DNA from: Neckera pumila
Lineage: Eukaryota; Streptophyta; Bryopsida; Hypnales; Neckeraceae
Length of the DNA stretch: 64,000 nucleotides
Assembly: GCA_963969595.1 (NCBI GenBank)
Contig: OZ018415.1
Location: 10,292,001-10,356,000 of the forward strand
Reading direction: 5' to 3'
Position 1 is the stretch's first letter, and each line of letters opens with the position of its first letter. Under the pieces are notes generated by a model. That model was not told the origin of the DNA. It did no database searches and saw only the letters and a program-made list of their open reading frames with translations. Both the position numbers and the translations under genes were made by a program. Shown here one piece after another: positions 11,123 to 22,696 of the stretch.

Positions 11123-11754
11123 AATACATGCATATTGCAGGTGCCAATTAGTTCTATATGATTAGTATCTCGTTCCTATTCTCCAACTATGAGTTCACAT
11201 TAATTAATAGTATCCTTGAATGTTATCGTCATCATCACTTGATCACGTGCAATGCAGAACACTCGAGCTTCCGATCCAGCTTATCAATCCGCAATCCGCC
11301 AGCTAGCTAGCCTACCTTTGATCAGCTTATCAGTCTGTATAATTATGCCATTGTTGGGGGATCAATGGAAGTTGATGGGAAATTTCATTAAAATTTCATA
11401 TGCCATCTTTCCATTCATTTCTAGAGCAGGTACAGATTTCAGCCCGCACGGTCTGAACGTGAAAGTGCCAAGTTTGTGGATTACCGCCAGTTCTAATGAA
11501 AGATCGGTTGTTGTCGTACACCTTGACTCTTGGATCCGGCGTCTGCATCTGCTTCGGGGTTCCCAGAATCCCAGGATCGGATATGCAGGTGGTCGATCCT
11601 CATCCTTGCTAGCCGACTCCATTCTCTTCCGTTCTAAAGCAAGACAGTGTCCTGGCCGATCAACTCAAACAATATCTAAGTGACATGCTTGTCCACCCAC
11701 CTGTCAAACAGCTCCGGAAGTCTGCATGTATGCTCTGGATGGTTCTATACAAGC

Positions 11755-12478
11755 AGCTCCGGAAGCGTTCAAAATCTCGTTCAAATCCGTCCACGCCGGC
11801 ATTGGCGCAGTGGATTTAGAGCACTGTTGAGGATTTGGAGCAGGATTTCAAAAGCCTCAAGAAAGTAGACCAATTTCTGTTGAGCAAGAAGCCATCACAA
11901 AAAGCGACCCAATACACTTGCATCACGGCATTTGGCCACCACTTCCGAGTAGAAGATGAGACCTCAACTCAATTGGTGAGCTACAACAGCGGTGTGGCTT
12001 TTTTGTTCGAGCTACCATTGGACAATGCAGATGATGCATTTGTTTCCTAGGTCAGTGTCTTGAAGGATATATTGCTATTAGATTATGGGCCGCTACAGAC
12101 ACAGATCAGTTTGCTGCGGTAAAGCCCAACGACAGTCGAGGGAATCCTACATACACACATGACAATGCCGGTTTCCTCGTGGTGAACTTCCGCCATAAAC
12201 TTTCACAGTTGGCGGAGCCCTTCATTTTCCCTAGCCAAGCCACCCAAGTTCTCTTCTCCGATGTTGTAGACAAACCTGGTTGGAAAGTTGTTTTGCGCAA
12301 AGAAGCCAGGGCAAAGCAGGAAGTCTTAGACACAACGGACGCCTTCATTAGCACAACCGTCGAGATTGCAGGTCTTACAGCTCCACGGCAAATGCCAGTT
12401 CCCACCGATGCGGTCAATCTTGTGGGTGCCATAGAGTTGTCTGCAGAAGACAATTTATTGGCACAGTCAGGGTGTTAG
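11755..12478 (+). pseudogene. CACTA (En/Spm) transposase C-terminal remnant, DUF4216-like
   Basis: Reading through small frameshifts, this stretch resembles the C-terminal domain linked to TNP2-type CACTA transposases. Telling pieces are VLKDILLLDYGPLQT (near 12055-12100), GNPTYTHDNAGFLVVNFRHK, FIFPSQATQVLFSDV and KPGWKVVLRKEAR. A stop at 12048-12050 and a frame change near 12120 break it. It lies just past the end of the duplicated lectin segment and is not present beside copies B or C. The identification rests on motif memory; a profile search against DUF4216 and DUF4218 would settle it. Confidence 0.6.
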
Positions 12479-13239
12479 AAATACATTTCAGTCACCTACT
12501 AGAACCCTACTAGTCAAACCATAGTGACATTGAAGTTGCCCTGTAGTCGCGTGAGGGAGTCCTCAGCACATAGACTGAAATTAGTACACACTCAGTTTTT
12601 GGTTCTCTCCAACATGTGCGGTTATGGCCAAGCATGCCTTCTAGCGCACATTTGTATTCTTACTTACCCTACCGCTGAATTGGTATGGTAAACTTTGTTG
12701 ACCGCCTGCCCAGCAGGCAACGTGGTTGATTCAAAGGCAATGTATTGGATCTCTGTTGTTTACCCTCATGCGTGTGAATGTAGTCTTGGAGCCAATGTTC
12801 TGTAGTTTTTGTCTCCTTCTGAATGCAATTTCATATTTCAAGAAGTCATGGAAGTTCACCAAGATCTTGGGTTTGTTAGACTACTCATGAACTGTAGTCA
12901 AAGTTCACAAAAGGTACATGCTAGTAATCGTGAAGTCGTTCTGGAGTCACTTGAAGTTTTAATATACAATTGTGGTCCACTCCTCATCAACTAGGTCTCT
13001 CCATCCCCAGATTGCGACTGCCACATCAGGAAGACCTTGACGTTGCGAACAGAAAGTGCCGGATGAAACTGCATGGCGGTTAATTTCTCATCTCCTAGTC
13101 GCGTAGGTGACTCCAATACAACTCAAACGGTGTAGACAAAGCTGTGCTGGTGCAATTAGGGAGTCCTAGTCGTTCTCTAATCATTGTGGACACCCAATTG
13201 TTCTTCTCTAATCGCATATTGGCCCTTTTTCTTGTAGTG
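12479..13239. other. Intergenic, nothing recognised
   Basis: No open frame with a recognisable product, no terminal repeats and no structured repeat that I can see. Confidence 0.4.
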
Positions 13240-13708
13240 ATGTTTTTTTTGAAGCTTTGGAGAGTGTGTCTGTGTGCAAAGCTTCGGAGAGTGTATCTGT
13301 CTAAAGCTTTGGAGAGTGTGTCTGTTTGCAGGTCCATCGTGTGTACAAAGCTTCGGAGAGTGTGTCTTTGCAAGTCCACTGGGCTAGCTAGTATCTTTTG
13401 TTATCTTTTTACAAATCCCGACACCCCACAACTCCACACCCCTTCACAGATGCACTGATCCGTGTTTTTAGTTCGCCAAGTTCACACTAGTTTGCTCTAG
13501 AACATCACCACTTGAACTTTATCTGAAACTGACATGTTGTCATTGAAAATACTTAGTAAATTTATAGTTCGCCAAAATTTTTGCCAGTGAAGAAAAATTG
13601 TTGCCAGTGAAAGACACCAACAATGCCCACCATGTCGCCGAGTGCACTTCGAAATAGAGGATGAATTTGCCTTATAGGCGATACTAAGGAACTGAAATTA
13701 AAAGCGCT
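13240..13708 (+). repeat. Left inverted arm with minisatellite
   Basis: 469 bases. Positions about 13250-13378 carry four to five tandem variants of CAAAGCTTYGGAGAGTGTGT. The remainder is single-copy-like and matches the right arm in reverse, with small indels such as a duplicated GTGAAGAAAAATTGTTGCCA block. Confidence 0.8.
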
Positions 13709-13709
13709 G

Positions 13710-14023
13710 GTTCACATTAGTTAATAGTATCCTTGAATGTTATCATCACCATCATCATTCACTTGATCATGTGCAATGCAAAACACTTGAGCTTTCGATG
13801 ATCCGATCCAGATTATCAATCCGCAATCCGCCAGCTAGCTAGCCTACCTTTGATCAGCTTATCAGTCTGTATAATTATGCTATTGTTAGAGGATCAATGG
13901 AAGTTGATGGGAAATTTCATTAAAATTTCATATGCCATCTTTCCATTCATTTCTAGAACAGGTGCAGATTTCAGCCCGTACGGTCTGAACATGAAAGTGC
14001 CAAGTTTGTGGAATACCACCATT
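13710..14023 (+). repeat. Fourth, partial copy of the lectin 3' flank
   Basis: Matches copy A 11188-11491 (GTTCACATTA through AAGTTTGTGGA) at lower identity than A, B and C show among themselves. The lectin coding region is absent. It sits directly inside the left inverted arm. Confidence 0.85.
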
Positions 14024-15646
14024 TTCTGATATTATAGCTTGTTCCATTTTTCTGGCGCAATAGCAGTCGCATCTGAGCAATTGCAAGCGCTGTTCTGAAT
14101 TCAGTAAGCTTTGAATCTGATGGTGACAAGTCATTGATCAATTTCCAGATTTGGATTTTCCTAGCTTGGATTCTGAAAGCATTTTGAAGGTGATGGAAGG
14201 CACATTGTCCTTGTTTTGACCGATAGGAATTCAATGTACGTTGCTGTTAGTTCTCAAGATATTGTGACTTACTTCCGGCCATTCGAGCTCTCAAATGAGA
14301 GATTATTTCACAACTGATCATCTTGTTACGACATGCACATGGTAAGCTTCAAATCAGACGGTGCATCATTAGTCTGTTTCAATATATTCTTCATCAATTT
14401 CACAAATTTAGGATTTTTCTTGGCTTCATGATATGAGATACTTTTACGATGGAGCTAGGGCACCCTGTCCTCATTTTGATTTGATAGAAATTAATTGTAG
14501 GTTGTTACATATTACTCAAGCCTTTGACCTTCCATTCCGGCTCTCGTATGGGAGATTAGCCAACGTTCCTATTCCAACATGCACATCGATTGACTTCATT
14601 CAGTTCATGAGTCCATTTGATCAAAAAACTTAGTCCATGAGTTCGTTCAATCAGTTACTTGGTTCATGAGTTCATTCACTTCATTCACTCTTCAATTGGT
14701 TCATCTAGTTTGTGCATTGTTCAAATTTTGGATCACAAACTGCAAATTGACAACATCAAAGATTAATACTCTGTCATAGATCAATAAAAGTGCTTCAATT
14801 GTCAATTTTCGTAAAATTGGCAGTATCCAATTACTTCAGCACGGTTAGGAAGTCACGGCCTGAAATCCAAAATTCTATACCTGTCCTAAAAGTAGACCTT
14901 TGTGAATATATATATATATATATATCACAATTTTAGGTTCGTGGAATATCACCAATTTAACTAATTGCCGTTTGCAAGTGTTCTGAGCTACGATTCAATT
15001 AAGTAGTTTTCAAAAATATTACAAACATTCTAGGGTTTCTAGCTGGGTAAAACAAGCAAGTATTCCAGTTATTGAGGTACAAGCCATGCTTAGTATTGTT
15101 AACTACTATTCTTGAGCAAGTAAGCGACGCACTTTATGTTATTTCTCATCAAAAATTTTGCTATCTCATATTACTGCATTGAACAGGATCACACTCTGAA
15201 ATTCACTACGTGGCCTCATTCTAAGACACGCAAGAGGTTTGTTTGCATAGACAAGAAAATTGTGGAGCAACTAAAAACGAGAAACTGCAAAGCAAGAATT
15301 GCGAAGCGAGAACCAGGAAGAAAGGACCAGGAAGAAAAATAGGGTTACAAAAAGCCCACAAAGAGAGGCACGAACATAGAAGGCGCGGACAACAAATCGA
15401 TGGCCTCATGTAGTGTTAAACAGTCATTGGCCAAGTGCTTCCCGCTGTACAACCGTCTGCCATGTAGGTTGTTCATGTGCAATGGTTAGAAGCATAATGA
15501 CAGGATAATCCCGTTCCATTAGAGGGGGCAGTGACTCCAGAACTGCTTTATGGAATTTAGAACAACATGCTACCTAAGCTATTAGGATTCAGTGCATTAT
15601 GCTACCTCCAAGACAAACATGCATCAATTTTGGTTACCTTGAGAGC
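14024..15646. other. Interior of the inverted-repeat element, no gene seen
   Basis: No recognisable coding sequence. It contains a perfect (AT)10 run at 14906-14925 flanked by TTGTGA and TCACAA, which could extrude as a hairpin, and imperfect repeats of TTCATGAGTTCATTC near 14600-14700. Confidence 0.4.
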
Positions 15647-16234
15647 AGCGCTTTTAATTTCAATTCCTTAGTATTGCTTGTAAGGCGAATTAATCCTCTA
15701 TTTTGAAGTGCACTTGACGACATGATGGGCATTGTAGGTGTCTTTCACTGGCAACAATTTTTCTTTACTTGTAGAAAATTTTGGTAAACTATAAATTTAC
15801 TAAGTATTTTCAATGACAACATGTCAGTTTCAGATAAAGTTCAAGTGGTGATGTTCTAGAGCAAACTAGTGTGAACTTGGCGAACTAAAAACACGGATCA
15901 GTGCATCTGTGAAGGGGTGTGGAGTTGTGGGGTGTCGGGATTTGTTAAAAGATAACAAAAGATACTAGCTAGCACGGTGGACTTGCAAAGACACACTCTC
16001 CAAAGCTTTGTACACACGATGGACCTGCAAACAGACACACTCTCCAAAGCTTTAGACACAGAGTCACATACACTCTCCGAAGCTTTAGACAGATACACTC
16101 TCCGAAGCTTTGCACACAAACACACTCTCCAAAGCTTTAGACACAGAGTCACATACACTCTCCAAAGCTTTAGACAGATACACTCTCTGAAGCTTTGCAT
16201 ACAAACACACTCTCCAAAGCTTCAAAAAAAACAT
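15647..16234 (-). repeat. Right inverted arm with expanded minisatellite
   Basis: 588 bases, the reverse counterpart of 13240-13708. It is longer because the minisatellite (about 15990-16235) has more units here, including an added GACACAGAGTCACATACACT variant that the left arm lacks. Confidence 0.8.
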
Positions 16235-16529
16235 GCGCACAGAACTGTCAAGCCAGCTTGTTAGTATGAACTTGCACAAGAAAGAACAACCTCTGATGCC
16301 TAAGTTAGTAAACAACGCTTGAATTAATAACAAGAGCATGAATTCAGTACACATTGCACAAGTGATGAAATTCAATCTAGCTACAACTGTGCAAGACAAA
16401 ATTGGCATCCAAGATCAAATTTCATTGCAATAAAACAAATTGAAACAAAGAAGTGAGTTGGAAATTGAACCATGCCAAGGATTCAAACCAAACCATGCTA
16501 GGGTTCACAATAGTACCATAGTAGCTAAT

Positions 16530-17133
16530 TTAAGCATGGGCTAAATATCGACCCCTATCTCCTGCATTGAACCACTCCTCAAAGACCTTTTGATATGGGA
16601 AATCCTCAAGAGTGAAGACCTTCTGTGAAAACATTCCCACTGCCACTTCTAGATTCTCAACTAGGTTGGCTCTAAGCTTTGATTTCAAAAAGCTAAGGAA
16701 GAAAAAGTTCTTTCATCCTCACCAAATCCTATGAGATGAGTCATAGCAATCTCTTCGAGCTTTACAAACTCAGAGAAATTTTGAGTTAGACTATTGTTGG
16801 CATCTAGGACCCGCCACACCTTAGTGAGAGGATTCAAGGTGTAGGGTGGCAGCATTGCAGCCCATGCATTGGACCACATACAGGTCCTAAACAAGCCACC
16901 TTGCAACCTCAACAACTCCCGATTGATCAGAGGACGTAAAAGCAACTTTCCGCTCCCTTCACCAATTATCTTACCATAACCGTAAGTGTCCATCAACGTT
17001 CGCAAGTGCTTGTCAAAATGCACCTTAGCATCACCTTGACACCAATACTGTAGATACATAATTCCCAGAGCACTCATCACGTTATGTGCTGGAAAGTGGT
17101 TGTCAAGCTCTTGAATGAGCTTTGTAGCTGTCC
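16530..17133 (-). pseudogene. hAT transposase, C-terminal (dimerisation) exon
   Basis: The exon starts just after an AG acceptor (CAG at 17134-17136 on the minus strand) whose phase fits the donor at 17317, giving ...ECTG|TATKLIQELD. Its end, with EEIAMTHLIGFGEDERTF, has the character of the hAT C-terminal region that mediates dimerisation. A one-base length change in the T-run near 16695 shifts the frame. The other frame then continues sensibly (SKLRANLVENLEV) to a TAA at 16530-16532. It belongs to the same gene as the exons at 17317-17700 and 18174-19350. Confidence 0.65.
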
Positions 17134-17316
17134 CTGCAACCAAAAAATAATCACTACATCAAATACTAAAAACAATGAATGTAAGCTTACAACAAAATGC
17201 AATAGAAAAAAATAACCAAATGCAATACAATTTGAATTATACATTTCATTTTCATCTTAGAAAAAAGAACAAAATGCAACATAATAAGAATTACACAAGG
17301 ATAATTGAAATCTTAC

Positions 17317-17700
17317 CAGTGCATTCTTGCTTGACTTGAGCCAGAAGATCAGCCCATACATTTTGGTCCACTGGTGCAAGCTTGTGCTCCGCATGAATGT
17401 TTTCACCATGGCAAACAAACGATAGTATTGCAAAGCCATCATTCAAATCTATAATCCATTTAATATGGATGTGTTCGTGACTGCAATCCAACAGGTTGTT
17501 GAAGGACCAGAACTCATCTGTGGAGTAGCATGTTGCCGGATCTTTGTACATGCTATGCAAAGATGCTTGACATATTTTCACGGCCACAATAAAATTGCAG
17601 ATAAATACATCACGTTTCTGTGCAAAATTTACTAAGTTGTCCACTGCATCTAAAAGTGGCAACAAGGTGCACAGCCGCACATGCCAAGGATGGTAAAAGG
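17317..17700 (-). pseudogene. hAT transposase, middle exon
   Basis: Encodes LLDAVDNLVNFAQKRDVFICNF and KICQASLHSMY, a helical segment typical of the insertion domain of hAT transposases of the DUF4371/ZNF862-like group. The 3' end is a GT donor (G at 17317, GT at 17316-17315). I cannot fix the 5' acceptor with certainty. Confidence 0.6.
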
Positions 17701-18173
17701 GTCCAACAACAAAACAAGACAAGCTTGAAACACAAAACAAAGCACATTAGAATAAAGATCAAGCAAAAGCTATAATAAGTTCAAAGCAATACTAACAAAG
17801 AACACAAGACAAAACAAGCCAGATGCATGGTTATCTTCTCATGGGACGATGCCTGCAAACCTGCACGACAAACTCACTTTACCAGTTCTTAATATTCCCT
17901 CAAGGTGTGAGTGGTCAATGGCCTTATGCCACACCAATAATTCAAGGCTTGGGGCCACCATGCCAGCCAAAAGCCTAGGCTATTTGAACAAGACATTAGG
18001 CAAAATAAAGTAAATTCAAGAAAGACAAAGTGCATTTACAGAATTTCAACAAAAAAAAAGCACATTTACAGAATTTCAGCAAAGACAAAGTACTTTTTCA
18101 AAAATTCAGCAAAGACAAAGCACACTTGCTAAAAACAAAAAAAAACAAAAAAATTTAGTAATGAAAAACTAAC

Positions 18174-19350
18174 CTCTGCCTTGTCGTTGTCTCTCAAATT
18201 TGCAGTCATTGAGTAAATGAACGTACGATACTCGGATAGCAGACGGCGCACAGGCTCGATTAGTGAAACCCAACGAGTTTCTACAGGCTTTAACATTTTC
18301 AAGCCTTTTGTCTTTGTTAACTCAGCTAATGCTCTGAACTGAGTCAAGCGTTTAGGACTTTTGTTGTAGTATGCATGCATGACAATAAGAACCTTTCCAA
18401 TAGATTCAAAAATCCGTAAACTCTCAAGAGCCTTGGAGGCTAAGTTACATCTGTGAGCCACACAGTGTACTCCATGACAAAAAGGAGCATGTTGATCTTT
18501 CAACGACACGGTGACATCGTTTCTCACACCCTGGAAAATAGCTGCACCGTCATAGCCAAAACTAACTAGTTTCTTGGCCACCATTTGGGAGTCCAAGCCC
18601 CTGCCAGTCGATACAACATCAATGATCAATCTTGTGAGATTGTCTGCATTAGAAACACAATCCACTTGCTGCAAAAAGACAAGCAAGGGGACCCTCATCC
18701 AGTCTTGGACCATGTAGCAATGCACAGACAAGTAGGAACCAGTGTCCATAGTGGTAATCTCATCTACAGTAACAGTTACAAATCTAGCCTTTCTAACACA
18801 ATTCTTGATCTCCTCCAGGACAACCTTGTACATAAAAGAAGCCATTACCCAGCCGCTATTGTCACACCAATGAGCGCTAGGTAAATCAAGAACTGCCAAA
18901 ATCTTGTACAAACTTTTCAACATTGGACGACCACTCTGCAGGACCTAGAACAAGGTAGCAAATTGGACTCTCTTCCTACGAGCCTCTACAGTTGTGTAGC
19001 TATTGATTTGCTCTACTATCAAGGCAAATGAACGGGCAGCATAAAGACAAAGATTCTTCCTATGCTTACATTAGGTTGCTACATACTAATCTCCTTTTTT
19101 CACGCCATACATTGGCAAGTCTTTTTTTGCAGTGCGCTTTCCATCGTGCTTGAATAATGTGTCTAATTTGGGAGCCATAATGCAAGCTTTGCAATCAAAT
19201 ACACTACAGACCTTGCATTTTATCATGTGCAAAATACCATCGTCTGCCATAATATCCTCAGTCCACAGAAGCTTGGCCGCCCACTCCGTCTAGAATTTGC
19301 AGTGCCTGTTGTATCGCTTTTGCGCCTTACTCTTTGAGGTCTCAGCCTTG
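18174..19350 (-). pseudogene. hAT transposase core exon, four in-frame stops
   Basis: The catalytic part of a DUF4371-type hAT transposase. It shows TVTVDEITTMDTGSYLSVH (first acidic residue), LVSFGYDGAAIFQGV (second) and the hAT CxxH motif HCVAHRCNLASKAL, followed by MLKPVETRWVSLIEP. The upstream part, KCKVCSVFDCKACI..LDTLFKHDGKRTAKKDLP, is a likely Cys-rich N-terminal module. The frame is interrupted by stops at 19290-19292 (TAG), 19086-19088 (TAG), 19071-19073 (TAA) and 18945-18947 (TAG), so the gene is dead. The exon ends at a GT donor (18173-18172). Confidence 0.8.
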
Positions 19351-19399
19351 TGTTGCAGTACAGGGCAAGCAAATTCCAGTTATACTTCCAAAAACCATT

Positions 19400-21560
19400 C
19401 TAAAACATAACAAAGTGACTCTAAAGATTGAACCCGCAAGATTCTGTGAAATATCTAACCTTATTTAGTATTTAAGCTCAGGCAGTATCCATGTTTCCCT
19501 TTCCGGTCCTAACACTATAACCGGAAACACAACAACACCAAAAACTACAATTAGACCCTTCTCTACTTTTTCGATCTGTCCAACTATCCAATCTGGTCTA
19601 ATCAACTCATATTCGCTTTTACCCTCATCCGGTTTAGTTTTATCTCTGTTTCACCATTAGAGAGTTTGCTGCTTGTTTTTTAGAGTGACAGTCCCGCCAC
19701 TCCTTCCGTGACTTATAGTGGCTGAAGACCCACTCTTCTATTCTCCAATCTCCTACACTAATTCGGATCCGGTTTGATCCCTCACAACAATCCAGAGAAC
19801 TCTCCGGATCACAGGTCACACAAAGACCCTCCGTACAATCCTCTCATACTACAACAACCTTGATGCCAAATTCCATCCGTATGAAATTTGGTGGTTACAA
19901 GTGTATCCGTCCATTCCAACATCAACTAAAGCTCTTCCGTTTACCAACTAAGGCAACGAGATTTCTCAGGAGATCGGACAGTCAACCGAATTTTCCACCC
20001 AGGAGTTCTAACACGACTAAAGAATCTCTCCCTATCCGCCTAGCCTAAAAACGACTTTTTCGCCTGGAAATCTAAGCCTTAGAAGTGCTGAGGAACTGAA
20101 ATCCACTCCCAATTCTTTTACTACCCACTCACTTGCACATTAGATCAAAACAAAAACACCAAGGGGAAAAATCACCCCCAAACCAATGTGCGCCTTCTTA
20201 ACTCCTCACCATATAGCCCTGCTATACACGAGAGAGATACACAACAAGAAGCCAACAGAAGGTACAAGCAAAAATTAGGCGAAAAGACTCCCAGCTCCCA
20301 AGCAGGGACTAGCTTTATATACAATTGATCTACAAAGGCACCCCACCCCACCCCACCCGGAAATCCGCGCGGAACTTTCGGGTCCGATCCTAATCGGCTA
20401 GACCGGATCAACATCCGATCCGGTCCAAACTATCTTATACAAAATTCATTTCTATCTACTCTGCAACTCCCTCACCTAATGGAGGACTTTTGAATTCCGC
20501 GGGTAACTGGTTGAAGACGTCCACCAAATTCCTGCTTTGCTCCCCGGCAGTGTTGCCAATGATCATCGTCACCCTCGTCAGCTTTTCCGGGTGGACGATC
20601 GAAATTAGGAACTGGAGAAGGCGGAGGTGTCGTTTGTCTACGCAATCCGCAACCACATATTTGTCCTTGTTGCTTGGCTCTCCATAAAACTTATCGTAGA
20701 TGAATTCATCCTTCCGTTGTGCCATGCCTAAACCCTTGTTCCGGAAGTTGTAGACCTCTCTCCACCTCTCTTCTTCCCACTCGGTTGGACGCCCCTGGAT
20801 AGTATTGTCAAACTGATTCGACAATTTTCTCCTTAGCTCTCTCACCATCCACTCCTCTCTAATCCCCCAGGATTTGTCCATCAACCCTAAACAGCCCATC
20901 GCGTTGAGGTCGTCCATGAGCTCGGTTCTTGCTGGTCCTCGAAGGGGATGACCGGAACTACTTTCCGGAGCTTAATCTCTAAGGACGAACTGGGCGCTTC
21001 CGGTCTACTCTTGCGAAGCTGAGGCATGGACATAGATTTGGCTAGCTGGATCCTTTCCGGCACTACCTCACTCTCTCCTAGCCACACATCCCATTCCTTA
21101 CTTTCTCCCGTCCAATCTCAACCAAAAGACAACACAAAACCTGCAGCCCACACAATCTTGACCTCTCACGTACTCTCACTTAAGTCTTCACGCATACAAC
21201 GGCTCTGGCGCAGACGGAGGCGTTAAAGCGCTCAAGGTCAACTTCAAAACTCAAGGAAAGTAAAGGAGCGAAAATGGGGAAGACCAGCCTTTATATAGTC
21301 CCAGGACGCCGACTAGTCATCATGACCTTTTCTGGTCCGGTCCATAGCAATTCGATTCAACTCTAATTCGATCCGAGATAAGTTCTAAATGTGATTCCGC
21401 TCCTAAGTACTAATACACTGACCGGATCAAATCCAGTTTATCCCTTACTGCATTAGCTTTATTTATCTTCAGTCTTCTTCTGCCTCCTAGTAGGATCTGG
21501 ATCCTAATTACTCATTTCCGTTCCAACTTCGAGGTAAGCAAGAATAAAACAAAAATTCTG
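19400..21560 (-). mobile_element. Unclassified insertion inside the hAT gene
   Basis: About 2.1 kb separates two pieces that look like parts of one hAT gene. It has its own character, with many CCGGATC-type words, a TATATAAAGG box on the minus strand near 21289-21298 and a second TATATAAAG near 20311-20319. A GGGGT-type microsatellite (20339-20357) lies just upstream of the second box. No clear LTRs, terminal inverted repeats or target duplication are visible, so limits are approximate. Confidence 0.35.
20456..21030 (-). pseudogene. Unknown protein, frameshifted, with own TATA box
   Basis: Two overlapping frames on the minus strand read as one broken protein. The first starts at an ATG near 21030 (MSMPQLRKSRPEAP). 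The second, with ELMDDLNAMGCLGLMDKSWG, continues to 20456 and includes EEERWREVYNFRNKGLG and LRLLQFLISIVHPEKLTRV. The frames cross near 20900-20940, as a one-base indel would produce. A TATA box lies 260 bases upstream. I do not recognise the family. The position in a mobile-looking block suggests a transposon accessory protein. Confidence 0.4.
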
Positions 21561-21570
21561 GTTGTGACAC

Positions 21571-22140
21571 CTTACTCCTTGCAGTCGCTCCTTTTTTGTG
21601 TGGTGGGGACTCCACTTCATTGTCTTCTCCTTCACTTGCATTAAATATCTCTCGCAAGCTAGAAATACCAGCTTCTTCAGATGAAGTGAACAAGGCAATA
21701 AGAGGAGACTTGGAGCTTAAAATGCGGGTGTCACCAGATCCGCTAGATGATCCTAGCGTCACGGCTGTGTCCAAAGACACAGTTACTTTACTTCCAGATG
21801 TCTGATGCCCAGTAGAATCGCCGGACAAGTAGTCTTCTCCAAAGCCATCGGACTCTGCTCCTGGTACATTCGGAAAGCGGCTATTGAGTACCATTGCAAG
21901 AGGTTGCCCAGGGCTAGACCCGCGCAAGCTTGCAAAATATGATTGCAAAGTTGCCTTATGAGCTGCTTTCTGTCGTGCATTCTCCACCAAAAGCACCTTC
22001 TTCTCATTGCGTGCGGCGACTAGTGCATCTCGGGCAATCTTCTTGGCAGCCTTCTTCAATTTTGTTGCCAACATTGCATTCCGCTCTGCCTTGCTTGTCA
22101 AAGGCCCAACAAATCCCTCATCACTAGAATCCAAATCCAT
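21571..22140 (-). pseudogene. Probable N-terminal exon of the hAT gene
   Basis: From ATG 22140 the frame encodes MDLDSSDEGFVGPLTSKAER followed by a basic, alanine-rich helix (KLKKAAKKIARDALVAARNEKK) and a long Ser/Gly-rich acidic stretch, ending at KKGATARSK before a GT donor (21570-21569). It is on the same strand as the hAT exons and upstream of them. The basic cluster could be a nuclear localisation signal. No known domain is recognised, and its link to the transposase is an inference from order and splice phase; it could instead be an unrelated host exon. Confidence 0.4.
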
Positions 22141-22696
22141 TCCAATTGACTGCAAACAAAGTCCCAATTTTGAAAACGCAAATCACCGAAACACAACAGG
22201 AGAGCAAAAAACAACTTGCGATTGTAAAAGAGCAAAATTCGAAATGTATATGCACCAGTGCCGAGTAGAGAAATTACGTACCGCAAACGGCGCTTCTTCA
22301 TTCATTTCCATTTTTGCTCTACTCTTGCAATCAAACACAACAAAACTGATCAGCGTAGTGGTCACTAATGCACATCCATTGCGTACACCCAACCCAATAC
22401 CCTCAAACCATGATGGCAAATAGGCAAGGCGTTTGAGTGCAAAGACTAGCGATAATATGGCTCAATGAAGCCAAACATGGCAAGCAACAAAATTAATGGA
22501 GCGCCCAAACAGGCAAAGTGGAAGCTGTTGCAAACGCAGCAACTGGCAATCCATTAGGGTTAGGGAAACTGCAGTGACAAGACCTGGAGCCAACCGGAAG
22601 CCCACGCCGGATATCTCGGGCAAATTCAACCTTGTATTTCCTCTGGTCTGGTGCATGGGTGGCGTCTAGGTATGAGTCCCGATGCCCGTGTGGCAT
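22141..22696. other. Upstream of the hAT gene, no gene seen
   Basis: Short overlapping frames on both strands only. The right end is the breakpoint at which the copy B duplication begins. Confidence 0.4.

Larger units (their letters stand above)
1..11754 (+). repeat. Segmental duplication copy A carrying a lectin gene
   Basis: This stretch matches copy B (reverse strand, about 22697-34740) and copy C (reverse strand, about 59134-64000) once the gypsy element at 2155-8331 is removed. The right boundary is where A and B stop agreeing, just after the shared ATGGTTCTAT near 11745-11754. The left boundary is outside the window. The part around the lectin (8337-11754) is almost identical to copy B. 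The part at 1-2154 differs from B at roughly one base in twenty to thirty by eye. The left part is made of old AT-rich transposon sequence and I see no host gene in it. Confidence 0.9.
13240..16234. mobile_element. Long-armed inverted-repeat element with captured lectin 3' flank
   Basis: Two arms, 13240-13708 and 15647-16234, are inverted copies of each other, from ATGTTTTTTTTGAAGC at the outer ends to AGCGCT at the inner ends. The outer part of each arm consists of tandem copies of a unit like CAAAGCTTYGGAGAGTGT. The arms enclose about 1.9 kb that begins with a partial copy of the lectin 3' flank. Long inverted arms with subterminal tandem repeats and captured host DNA are features of Foldback and Mutator-like (Pack-MULE) elements. 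I see no matching target duplication, so the assignment is open. Confidence 0.6.

Noticed and set aside
13231..16243. A 9-bp target duplication around the inverted-arm element.
   Set aside because: CTTGTAGTG on the left and GCGCACAGA on the right do not match, so the element class is left open.
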